Shown here: positions 54,886 to 62,923 of the stretch, one piece after another
How positions within the stretch are numbered: position 1 is the first letter of the stretch
How the letters are laid out: each line of letters opens with the position of its first letter
DNA from: an uncultured Prevotellaceae bacterium
GTDB lineage: Bacteria > Bacteroidota > Bacteroidia > Bacteroidales > Bacteroidaceae
Reading direction: 5' to 3'
DNA: 64,000 nt
Assembly: GCA_902763615.1 (NCBI GenBank)
Contig: CACWSX010000003.1
Span: forward strand, 62,001-126,000
The notes under the pieces: model-generated
What the model saw: the letters and a program-made list of their open reading frames with translations, nothing else
Told to the model about the DNA's origin: nothing
Databases searched by the model: none
Position numbers and translations under genes: made by a program

Positions 54886-56618
54886 TTGATCATGTATTTT
54901 ATCTGATTCTTCTGCTTTGTAGATTTCGCTGTAAGTACAATACGATACATTTTCTGTCCCCACATCTTTTGCAACACGGGATCGAGCCGATCACTGATAT
55001 CCTCTACAGAGGCATCCAACTGATGCTTGTCGAAATGCAGATGGTCTATGGCATCAGGAGACAGAGCCATCAACATCAGTCGGACAGGCTGGTTGCAAAT
55101 ATTTAGTTCATAGTCTTCAGTAATGGTTATGCCTGTCGTCTGTGCTGACACCGTACGTCTCCACGATTTGACTTCGGCTTCCTTTGGATAGGCCCCTGCT
55201 ATGTCGAGTGTAAGCTGTCCGTTTTTGTGGCTGACGACCTTAGCTGCATATGACTTACCATCCTTCTGGTCAGTTCCGTTAATCTGGGGCAGGTTGTGAT
55301 ATTGCGACTGCATCGTCCAGATGTCATAGCGGTCCTTGCCGAAGGTCTTGGCGGTGTATTCTCCAACGGCCGGATCGATGAAGAGAGGCTCATCATTACA
55401 ATAGACAATGAATGAACCGACATCATTGTGGTTATGGCTCTCGCCATTATGACCGCCCTTCATGGCGACATAGAGGTTACCACGACGCGCAGTCATAATC
55501 TGCAGATCAGCCATCCACACATCCTTCAGTTGGGGTTCACGCGGTTGCTCGGCCATGAATTCCTGAATATGTCGCAAGAAGAAAAGTTCACGTCCCAACG
55601 TCGGGAAATTGCCACTCTTGTCGTAGAGGGCTGCAGGATTGGTCAACACCTGTTTTTGCCGACCCAGATAGGCACCAAATTCCCGCATCGTCTTGTCGTT
55701 AAGCCATAGGCCGAATGGATAGACGATATTCACCTGCTGCACTGCCTTATTCTCATGTGCATCGGCAAAACACACACAGTAATCATGGCCTATATAGGTC
55801 TTGTAGGCATAGGCTGCCATATTCTGAATCTTGTTGATAGTTGGCTGTTGATGGTTTAACAAATTAAAAATCTCGAACATCGATGCAGCTGCGCGATCCC
55901 AATAGCCTGGTCCCTCGTCGCATCCGCCATCTTCTGGATAGGCATCGATGAACGCCTGCGTAGCTTGGCGTATCTGACGGATGGCTTCGGCTTTGCGAGC
56001 CTCATCTTTCTCACAGATCAGCACACATGTCAACCAGTTTGAACATATCCAGGGATTCCAGTTCATGCCTGCCGTCTTCCACCAGTAATTTTTCTCAATA
56101 GCAGGTTTAAGTATGCGCCTTTCTATCTCACGATCAATACGCTGGCAAAAGTCGGGCGAGAACTGATCTAATTGAGACTCCAGCATATATCTGGTCCAAG
56201 CTATGAGACTGGCAGTCTCGGCATTAAACAGGTCTACCTCCTGTTGCTCTGGCCATGGGATACGTTTGTTATAGTGAGCAGGTATACCCCACCAAGTCTC
56301 CTCGCAGAAACTGCCTAATCCATCGATAATATCGTTAAGGAATCGTCCCTTCCCTTCCATAATCTCTGCCATCACAAGGGCGGCCAACTGTCGACGTTTC
56401 TCGAAACAGATATTTTCGTAATTGACACGATTGCCGGAAATCTTATTCTCTGCAAAGACCGTCCAGGGGAGCACCGTCCACGGTTTGGCTGCATATTGCT
56501 CTCCATAACCGATATAACTTTGACGCATCTCGGCTGGAATAGAATCTCGCCAAAACGCATCGCTTGCCTTGGGCAATAGGCTCGTTATGGCCAAAGCTAT
56601 TGTCAGTAACATATTCAT
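54882..56618 (-). CDS. heparinase II/III-family lyase-like protein
   Basis: The 578 residues comprise a short N-terminal signal (MNMLLTIALAITSLLPKASDA), a helical toroid (about 60-330: WNPWICSNWLTCVLICEK, GGCDEGPGYWDRAAASMFE) and a beta-rich half with the family signature MKGGHNGESHNHNDVGSFIVY (His/Asn/Asp-rich, about 385-405). It may act on uronic-acid-containing chains by beta-elimination, which would feed the GH105 enzyme encoded just upstream. Overlaps both neighbours by 4 nt. A small heptamer array lies inside (55833-55860). Confidence 0.8.
   Translation of the reverse strand: MNMLLTIALAITSLLPKASDAFWRDSIPAEMRQSYIGYGEQYAAKPWTVLPWTVFAENKISGNRVNYENICFEKRRQLAALVMAEIMEGKGRFLNDIIDGLGSFCEETWWGIPAHYNKRIPWPEQQEVDLFNAETASLIAWTRYMLESQLDQFSPDFCQRIDREIERRILKPAIEKNYWWKTAGMNWNPWICSNWLTCVLICEKDEARKAEAIRQIRQATQAFIDAYPEDGGCDEGPGYWDRAAASMFEIFNLLNHQQPTINKIQNMAAYAYKTYIGHDYCVCFADAHENKAVQQVNIVYPFGLWLNDKTMREFGAYLGRQKQVLTNPAALYDKSGNFPTLGRELFFLRHIQEFMAEQPREPQLKDVWMADLQIMTARRGNLYVAMKGGHNGESHNHNDVGSFIVYCNDEPLFIDPAVGEYTAKTFGKDRYDIWTMQSQYHNLPQINGTDQKDGKSYAAKVVSHKNGQLTLDIAGAYPKEAEVKSWRRTVSAQTTGITITEDYELNICNQPVRLMLMALSPDAIDHLHFDKHQLDASVEDISDRLDPVLQKMWGQKMYRIVLTAKSTKQKNQIKYMIK
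55833..55860 (+). repeat. heptamer array inside the heparinase-like gene
   Basis: GTTGATA, GTTGGCT, GTTGATG, GTTTAAC: four related 7-nt units inside coding sequence (encoding LLNHQQPTI on the - strand). Confidence 0.5.
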
Positions 56619-57733
56619 CGACTCATGTATCTTACATATTCACATGCAGCCAGGAGGAATGCACCCACGCCGAAATTTGCCTGAGAATCGGCATTAACAG
56701 TCTGTCCTGGTATGGCACGCTCTCCGATGGGTTGCACATAACCCACTTTACCATCTTTCTGAAGGGCTATCGTGGTAAGGTAGTTCCATGCCTTCTCAAT
56801 CGCAGGTGCGAACTCTTTCTTTGAAAGGTAACCGTTGTTCACCCCCCAAAGCAATCCGTAGCAGAAGAATGCTGTGCCACTGGTTTCAAAACCGGGAGCC
56901 TGTTCCGGATCCATCATCGAACGTGTCCAATGGCCTTCTGGTTGCTGGAGTCGCTTCACCCCACGAGCCAGATTGACATACTTCTCTACAAAGAAAGGCT
57001 GGCGGACATAAGTCTCAGGCATATCCTGCAACACCTTGGCCAACCCAGCCAATACCCATCCGTCGCCACGAGCCCAGAAATCCTTCTTACCACTGGCCGT
57101 TTTGTGTTTAGGATATACGTATTTCCCATCGCGGAAATACAGACCAGTCTCCTGGTCAAGCATAATAGAATCACTATATAAGATGTTTTCGTAAAGTTTA
57201 CGCAGATATTTGGTGTCTCCGGTAAGTTTGTACATCTTTGTCATAACAGGCATCACCATATACAAAGCATCAGCCCACCACCAATAGTCATTCACTTTCG
57301 AATCAGCCTCATATCCCATCACCTCTTTGGCACGTGCCACTTTCTTCTCATCAGGGGCAAGTTGGTACAAGTCCATATATGTCTGGAAACAGATCTGCCA
57401 GTCGCCGAAGAGCACATAATCCTGGCCTTCACCATATTTCTTGTATTTCCACTTAGACGGGTCTGACTCCGTTGCTCCCTTCCACTGGTTATGCTCCGCC
57501 CAACGAATGCTGTAATCCAACATCTTCTGGTCCTTCAATAATTTATAGACCTCGATGTTGCCTGTATGATAGGCAGCATGATCCCAGAAAGCACGGACCT
57601 CGGCAGGATTGTTAGTCTGCCAGTAAATATTCACCTTCTTAATAACACTCTTTACTTCATCGACTGTCCATTTTTTAGCCTGAACAGTCACAACGACCCC
57701 GAGAGTGATCAGACATATAAATATTCTTTTCAT
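56615..57733 (-). CDS. GH105 unsaturated rhamnogalacturonyl/glucuronyl hydrolase
   Basis: Removes the unsaturated uronic acid left by lyases. From ATG 57733 it has 372 residues: signal peptide (about 1-20, TVQA), then an (alpha/alpha)6 barrel with GDWQICFQTYMDLY, WWWADALYMVMPVM (catalytic Asp), DFWARGDGWVLAGLAKVL, GHWTRSMMDPEQAPGFETSG and NADSQANFGVGAFLLA. The in-frame ATG at 57802 lies upstream of the -7 box and was rejected. First gene of the operon GH105 - heparinase-like - DUF2264 - GH115, whose genes overlap by 4-7 nt. Confidence 0.88.
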   Translation of the reverse strand: MKRIFICLITLGVVVTVQAKKWTVDEVKSVIKKVNIYWQTNNPAEVRAFWDHAAYHTGNIEVYKLLKDQKMLDYSIRWAEHNQWKGATESDPSKWKYKKYGEGQDYVLFGDWQICFQTYMDLYQLAPDEKKVARAKEVMGYEADSKVNDYWWWADALYMVMPVMTKMYKLTGDTKYLRKLYENILYSDSIMLDQETGLYFRDGKYVYPKHKTASGKKDFWARGDGWVLAGLAKVLQDMPETYVRQPFFVEKYVNLARGVKRLQQPEGHWTRSMMDPEQAPGFETSGTAFFCYGLLWGVNNGYLSKKEFAPAIEKAWNYLTTIALQKDGKVGYVQPIGERAIPGQTVNADSQANFGVGAFLLAACEYVRYMSR

Positions 57734-57758
57734 TGATATTTGTTTTAGTTTCTGATGC

Positions 57759-57789
57759 AAAGATACGAATAAGTAAGCGAAAAAACAAA
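57759..57789 (-). promoter_or_regulatory. promoter of the GH105 operon
   Basis: On the - strand TTTG (57789-57786), 19 nt, TATCTTTG (57766-57759), about 26 nt before the ATG. No regulon palindrome is upstream. Confidence 0.65.
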
Positions 57790-57828
57790 TTTTTTCAACC
57801 AAAATGCCTTATTTTGTAAAAAAACTAT

Positions 57829-57836
57829 TATCTTTG
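57829..57836 (+). promoter_or_regulatory. -7 box of the divergent esterase gene
   Basis: TATCTTTG, 38 nt before ATG 57875. No TTTG at the expected -33 spacing. The 141-nt intergenic region thus holds two divergent promoters. Confidence 0.5.
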
Positions 57837-57874
57837 CAAAATCATACTATCTATGTACGAAACAAATAAAGCGA

Positions 57875-59026
57875 ATGAAAAAGCTATTGCTTATTTGCAT
57901 CCTCCTTGCTGTGACAAACAGTTTTGTTTCTTTTGCCCAGAAGCGGCAGAAATATGAATTTAAGCGCAATCTGCCTGTATACGCAGACTCACTGATTGCT
58001 GACCTCACCTACCCTATGGCCTGGGGCAATAGTGATATCAGAGACTTCGGAGAATGGCGTAAGGCTGCCCGTCAGAAGGTTTTCGATTGTATGCTAATGC
58101 CACCACCTGCACCTACTAACGGATTTGATGTCAAGGTGCTCTTTGAAGAACAGCGAGATGGCTATAAGGCACGTAAGATCGAAATCAGACTATCGAAATA
58201 TTATACCGTGCCTGCCTATGTGCTGATACCCGATGGTAAAGGGCCGTTCCCTGCAGTGAACTGCCTGCACGACCATGGTGCCCACCTGTTTATTGGCAAA
58301 GAGAAGGTCATCCGTCCGTTGGCATGTGAAGATTCTACCGTGATCAACGATGCTGAAGATTGGCTAAAAGGTTATGATGGCCAGTTCTTTGGCGACTATC
58401 TGGCAAAGAACGGCTTTGTGGTTTTCTCTGCAGATGCTCCAATGTGGGGAGAACGCGGACAAATGGAGGGGCCACGTCGCGACCGCTACGACATGATAGC
58501 AGGCAACATGATGATGTACGGTATTGACCTCAGTGCCTATATGACCTATGACGATATCGCGGGAACTGAATACCTGGCTCAGATGCCTGAAGTAGACGCC
58601 TCAAGGGTAGGATGCACAGGTTGGTCAATGGGAGCCTACAGGGCTTGGATGCTATCAGCACTCTCAGACCGCATTAAGGCGGGTGCAGCCGTCTGCTGGA
58701 TGGTAACCACTGACGAGCAGATGTCATTCAAATATGACCGTACCGAAAATGGCGGCTTTGCCAACTGTTTCCCAGGCCTGCGTCGTTGGCTCGACTATCC
58801 ACATGTGGCCAGTATCGCCTGTCCGAAAGCGATGCTCTTCATCAATGGCACCCAAGATAAGCTCTTTCCGGTTGCAGGCGTCAAGAAGGCTTTCAAGATT
58901 ATGCACGACACATGGGAAAGTCAGGGCGCAGGCGACAAGATAGAGACCGAACTATGGGACATGCCTCACAGTTGCGGTAAAAGGTCACAGCAGCGCGTGC
59001 TGGAATTCTTCAAGAGACATCTCTGA
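57875..59026 (+). CDS. secreted alpha/beta-hydrolase esterase
   Basis: A probable carbohydrate esterase of 383 residues. Signal peptide (about 1-21, SFAQ), then a dienelactone-hydrolase-like fold with LHDHGAH, SADAPMWGERG, nucleophile S251 in GCTGWSMGAYRAW, Asp in FINGTQDKLFP (about 330) and His in DMPHSCGKR (about 366). Size and layout resemble esterases of pectin and RG-II loci (for example CE19-like pectin methylesterases), but the substrate cannot be fixed from sequence alone. Followed 34 nt later by the GH3 gene, likely co-transcribed. Confidence 0.72.
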   Translation: MKKLLLICILLAVTNSFVSFAQKRQKYEFKRNLPVYADSLIADLTYPMAWGNSDIRDFGEWRKAARQKVFDCMLMPPPAPTNGFDVKVLFEEQRDGYKARKIEIRLSKYYTVPAYVLIPDGKGPFPAVNCLHDHGAHLFIGKEKVIRPLACEDSTVINDAEDWLKGYDGQFFGDYLAKNGFVVFSADAPMWGERGQMEGPRRDRYDMIAGNMMMYGIDLSAYMTYDDIAGTEYLAQMPEVDASRVGCTGWSMGAYRAWMLSALSDRIKAGAAVCWMVTTDEQMSFKYDRTENGGFANCFPGLRRWLDYPHVASIACPKAMLFINGTQDKLFPVAGVKKAFKIMHDTWESQGAGDKIETELWDMPHSCGKRSQQRVLEFFKRHL

Positions 59027-59060
59027 ATCATTATAATCAAATCAATAACAACTAGGCATT

Positions 59061-61676
59061 ATGAAAACAAAGCAATTACTTACGACACTGTTCTTGGGAT
59101 TAGCCACACTGACAGCCAACGCACAGGCACTCCCCTATCAGAATCCGAACCTCAGTGCAGGCCAACGTGCAGACGACTTGCTCAGTCGACTAACACTCGA
59201 TGAGAAAGTCAGTCTGATGATGGACACCTCACCCGCCATTCCACGACTTGGTATTCCACAATTCCAATGGTGGAATGAAGCACTGCATGGCATCGGCCGA
59301 AATGGTTTTGCTACCGTATTCCCCATCACGATGGGTATGGCCGCGTCATGGGACGACGCCCTTCTGCATCAAGTATTTACAGCCGTCAGCGACGAGGCAC
59401 GCGTGAAAGCGCAGCAAGCCAAACGATCGGGTAATATCAAGCGCTATCAGAGTCTGTCATTCTGGACTCCCAACATCAATATCTTTCGCGATTCCCGCTG
59501 GGGACGTGGTCAGGAAACTTATGGCGAAGACCCCTACCTGACTGCTCAGATGGGCCTCGCTGTGGTGCGCGGTCTGCAAGGCTATACCTACGACGGAAAA
59601 CAACTCTCCAGTCCATCTAGTCTATCTAACAAGTCTAACCCTGGCTATAAAAAGCTTCTCGCTTGTGCCAAGCACTTCGCTGTGCATAGTGGCCCAGAGT
59701 GGAACCGCCACACATTTAATGTCGAGAATCTGCCCGAGCGCGACCTCTGGGAGACTTATCTGCCTGCTTTCAAGGCTCTGGTCCAGGAGGGCAAGGTGGC
59801 CGAGGTAATGTGCGCCTACCAGCGTATCGACGGCCAGCCTTGTTGTTCACAGACACGCTACGAGCAACAAATCCTGCGCGATGAATGGGGATTCGAAGGA
59901 CTGATCACCAGCGACTGCGGTGCTATTCGCGACTTCCTGCCCCGATGGCACAACACTGCGAAGGATAACGCAGAGGCCTCTGCACAGGCCGTGCTGGCAG
60001 GTACGGATGTGGAGTGCGGATCGGAATACAAGAACTTGCCCGCAGCGGTCAAGCGTGGTGACATCAAAGAAGCTGACCTCGACCGTAGTCTGCGCCGCCT
60101 ACTCATCGCCCGCTTCGAACTGGGCGACCTCGATCCTGACGAGTTGAATCCTTGGACAAAGATTCCCGAGAACGTTGTAGCATGTACTGCCCATAAACAG
60201 TTAGCTCTTGACATGGCACGCAAAAGCATCGTTTTGCTACAGAATAAAGGACAAGTACTGCCACTCAAGAAAAATGATAAGATTGTCATTTTAGGTGCTA
60301 ATGCCATTGATTCAGTCATGCAGTGGGGCAACTATTCCGGCTATGCCACGCGCACCGTTACAGCGCTGGAAGGTATCCAACAGATAGCACCTCAGGCCAG
60401 ATTTATCAGCGGTTGCGGACTTACCCGAAACGAGGTGTTCGAAAGTCGTTTCGGTGATCTGAAGACTCCGCTCGGCAGCAAGGGCATACAAGCCACATAT
60501 TATAATAATACCGAAATGACAGGAACGCCAGTTGCCACTGCCGTCTATACTGCACCCATCACGCTGAGCAATGGTGGTAATACCGTCTTCGCACCTGGTG
60601 TAAACCTCGAAAACTTCTCCGCCCGTCTGGATGCCACCTATATCCCCTCTAAGGATGAAACGATTATCTTCAACATCAACGGCGACGACAAGGTCAGGCT
60701 ATTGGTGAATGGCGACACCATCGTCGACATCTGGAAAGTACGCCAGCGTATCCAAGGGGGACAGAAAGAATTGGCAGTTAAGGCTGGACAGCACTACCGT
60801 ATCCAAATAGACTATGTACAGGAAAGTGGATTTGCTTTGCTCGGCTTCGACATCCAGCACAAGGTAGCTCCCACCCATCAACAGCTGCTCGCACAGATTG
60901 GCGATGCAGAGACCGTCGTCTTCGTGGGCGGTATTTCTCCCAAACTCGAAGGCGAAGAGATGCGTGTCAACGAAGAAGGCTTCAGAGGTGGCGACCGCAC
61001 CAGCATCGAACTGCCCAAGGCGCAGCGCGAGACACTTGCCATGCTCCACAAGGCCGGTAAACGTGTCATTTTTGTTAACTGTTCTGGTTCGGCAATGGCC
61101 CTCACCCCCGAACTGGAAACCTGCGATGCCATCCTTCAGGCTTGGTATGGTGGCGAATTGGGTGGACAGGCGCTTGCTGAAGTGCTCTTCGGTGACTATA
61201 ACCCCAGCGGCAAACTACCCATTACCTTCTACAAGAGTACTGACGAGTTGCCCGACTTCCTCGACTACACCATGAAGAATCGCACCTACCGTTACTATAC
61301 CGGTGAAGCACTCTTCCCCTTTGGCTACGGTTTGAGCTATACACAATTTGAAATCTCCAAACCTACTTATAGTAATAATAAGGTACGCGTCAATGTAAAG
61401 AATGTCGGAACACAAGCAGGTCTGGAGACCGTACAGGTCTACCTCCGTCGCCTCGCGGATACCGACGGTCCTCTGAAGTCGCTACGTGCCTACAGCCAAG
61501 TTACCCTCACACCAGGTGAAGCCAAGACGTTGAACATTGATCTGCCCCGTAACCGGTTCGAGGGCTGGGATGCCAAGACCAACACCATGCGAGTTGTGCC
61601 TGGTAAATACGAACTGATGGTCGGCTCCTCCAGTGCAGACAAAGACTTGCAAAAAATCATCGTAACAATCAAATAA
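59061..61676 (+). CDS. secreted GH3 glycosidase with PA14 domain
   Basis: The 871 residues comprise a signal peptide (about 1-22, TANAQ), a GH3 barrel (about 25-330: WWNEALHGIGR, RDSRWGRGQETYGEDP, nucleophile D285 in GLITSDCGAI), an (alpha/beta)6 domain split by a PA14 module (about 472-603: IQATYYNNTEMTG, FNINGDDKVRLLVNGD), and an FN3-like C-terminal domain (from about 765). This architecture is typical of beta-xylosidase/beta-glucosidase-type GH3 enzymes of Bacteroidota; the exact sugar is uncertain. Carries a low-complexity LSSPSSLSNKSNP loop near residue 180. Confidence 0.88.
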   Translation: MKTKQLLTTLFLGLATLTANAQALPYQNPNLSAGQRADDLLSRLTLDEKVSLMMDTSPAIPRLGIPQFQWWNEALHGIGRNGFATVFPITMGMAASWDDALLHQVFTAVSDEARVKAQQAKRSGNIKRYQSLSFWTPNINIFRDSRWGRGQETYGEDPYLTAQMGLAVVRGLQGYTYDGKQLSSPSSLSNKSNPGYKKLLACAKHFAVHSGPEWNRHTFNVENLPERDLWETYLPAFKALVQEGKVAEVMCAYQRIDGQPCCSQTRYEQQILRDEWGFEGLITSDCGAIRDFLPRWHNTAKDNAEASAQAVLAGTDVECGSEYKNLPAAVKRGDIKEADLDRSLRRLLIARFELGDLDPDELNPWTKIPENVVACTAHKQLALDMARKSIVLLQNKGQVLPLKKNDKIVILGANAIDSVMQWGNYSGYATRTVTALEGIQQIAPQARFISGCGLTRNEVFESRFGDLKTPLGSKGIQATYYNNTEMTGTPVATAVYTAPITLSNGGNTVFAPGVNLENFSARLDATYIPSKDETIIFNINGDDKVRLLVNGDTIVDIWKVRQRIQGGQKELAVKAGQHYRIQIDYVQESGFALLGFDIQHKVAPTHQQLLAQIGDAETVVFVGGISPKLEGEEMRVNEEGFRGGDRTSIELPKAQRETLAMLHKAGKRVIFVNCSGSAMALTPELETCDAILQAWYGGELGGQALAEVLFGDYNPSGKLPITFYKSTDELPDFLDYTMKNRTYRYYTGEALFPFGYGLSYTQFEISKPTYSNNKVRVNVKNVGTQAGLETVQVYLRRLADTDGPLKSLRAYSQVTLTPGEAKTLNIDLPRNRFEGWDAKTNTMRVVPGKYELMVGSSSADKDLQKIIVTIK

Positions 61677-61686
61677 CATGAACGAA

Positions 61687-61714
61687 CATCCCCCCGCAAG
61701 ATTGCGAGGGGATG
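61687..61714. terminator. convergent terminator between GH3 and the PL10-like gene
   Basis: CATCCCC-C-CGCAA pairs with TTGCG-A-GGGGATG (12 bp with one mismatch, 2-nt loop or slightly opened). Lies in the 44-nt gap between convergent genes. Confidence 0.65.
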
Positions 61715-61720
61715 CTTGTA

Positions 61721-62899
61721 TTAGTAGGCTAAAACGTTCCAGAGCTCCTTGATACGGGCTTCAGGGTGCCATAGGCCCTGAAATGTCCAGTCGGCTGTGA
61801 CACCGTGGAACTCAGGATGCTCCTCAGACTCCTGAAGGTTGTTTTTGAGCCAGCCGCTGTGACCGCCCTCACGCAGACAATTGTAATAGTACACGCGCAG
61901 TCCCCAAGGACAGGGATCGAGCACCTTGTCGGTATAGGCATAACGGATGTTCTGGTCGAGAATATTCTTCGAGAGCTTGCAGTTGAGCAGGAAGAACTGT
62001 GAATCGTGGTGGTAACGGCCAAGGGGTGTCGGAGAGAGCGCATCGAAATAAGAATCCTTGATGACGAGTTTACGCGACTTATCGCCTCGTCCGTCATGCC
62101 AGATGATGGCACGCTTCACGCGGTCGTCAGGCGCAGGCAGTTCCATCAGCAGTTCGATAATGCCGGCACTCTCCATCGAGCAATACGAGGGCAACTCATA
62201 GGCCCGGGCAGCAGCGGGAAGGAGCGTCTCACGGTCATGCTGCTGGCACCAGACGGTAAGACGGCCATTGGTCTTGATCTGTGTAGCAAGGATACATTCG
62301 ATGCCATTGTCGAAGGCTGCTGTCATACGACGACGCTGCTTGGCCTCGGTGAGATCACCCTGATAGGGCTCCTGACGTGCTGCCATGTCGCGGAGCATCC
62401 GCAAGGTATGAACCATCGCGTTGTCGTTGTAGGTGATATGAATCTGGTAATCGCGCATCTCAGGCCAGAACTGTGGCCAGCCACCATTTTCATACTGGCC
62501 GCTAAGCAGATAGTCAACCGCCCGACGGAAAGCATCACGATAACGTTTGTCATGAGTGGCTTGGTAAAGTCGTGCGAGGAAATCCATCTGCAACGTGGTA
62601 GCATCGTTGTCGGTGGTAGAGTCATTACGTTTCTGCCGGTCGCCGAGGATCTGTTCTTTTTCCTCGTCGGAGAGCGCACGGGCCATATCAATATTCTTGG
62701 GCCATCCGCCAGTGACACGCTGGAAAAGGAGCAGCTGATCACCGATGCGACGAGCCTCGGGTGTCTGGAAGAAAGTGGCGTCTGTACGACGCATCGTCTG
62801 TTTAAAGGACGTACGATACGACTGTCCGAAAACAGGCACAGCCATCACAACGAAAATCGTTATGACGGCCGTGCGGATAGTTCTTAAGTCTGTTGTCAT
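61721..62899 (-). CDS. PL10 pectate lyase-like protein fused to a CE8-like C-terminus
   Basis: The 392 residues comprise a signal peptide (about 1-26, VFGQ), then the N-terminal two thirds of a PL10 lyase (about 30-263): TGGWPKNIDM, STTDNDATTLQMDFLARLY, NGGWPQFWP, ITYNDNAMVHTLRML, VWCQQHD, ARAYELPSYCSMESAG. From about residue 264 (near nt 62110) it no longer matches PL10. The remainder (GRGDKSRKLVIKDSYFDAL, GRYHHDSQFFLLNC, PWGLRVYYYNCLREGG, TADWTFQGLWHPE) looks like the end of a bacterial CE8 pectinesterase. The PL10 portion expected to carry the WxRF Arg is absent, and so are the CE8 catalytic aspartates. Probably the residue of an internal deletion in a PL10-CE8 bifunctional gene; likely inactive or altered. 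Confidence 0.7.
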   Translation of the reverse strand: MTTDLRTIRTAVITIFVVMAVPVFGQSYRTSFKQTMRRTDATFFQTPEARRIGDQLLLFQRVTGGWPKNIDMARALSDEEKEQILGDRQKRNDSTTDNDATTLQMDFLARLYQATHDKRYRDAFRRAVDYLLSGQYENGGWPQFWPEMRDYQIHITYNDNAMVHTLRMLRDMAARQEPYQGDLTEAKQRRRMTAAFDNGIECILATQIKTNGRLTVWCQQHDRETLLPAAARAYELPSYCSMESAGIIELLMELPAPDDRVKRAIIWHDGRGDKSRKLVIKDSYFDALSPTPLGRYHHDSQFFLLNCKLSKNILDQNIRYAYTDKVLDPCPWGLRVYYYNCLREGGHSGWLKNNLQESEEHPEFHGVTADWTFQGLWHPEARIKELWNVLAY

Positions 62900-62923
62900 T
62901 GTCTTGGTACGAAAACCTGTAGT

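Noticed and set aside
57190-57202. CGTAAAGTTTACG palindrome resembling the regulon motif
   Set aside because: It is 13 nt with a 1-nt centre (the others are 14), lies inside the GH105 coding region and is not near a + strand promoter; probably chance.
59610-59645. Low-complexity tract (CTCTCCAGTCCATCTAGTC...) in the GH3 gene as another heptamer array
   Set aside because: The period is irregular (similar words about 15 nt apart), so it was not counted with the clear 7-nt arrays.
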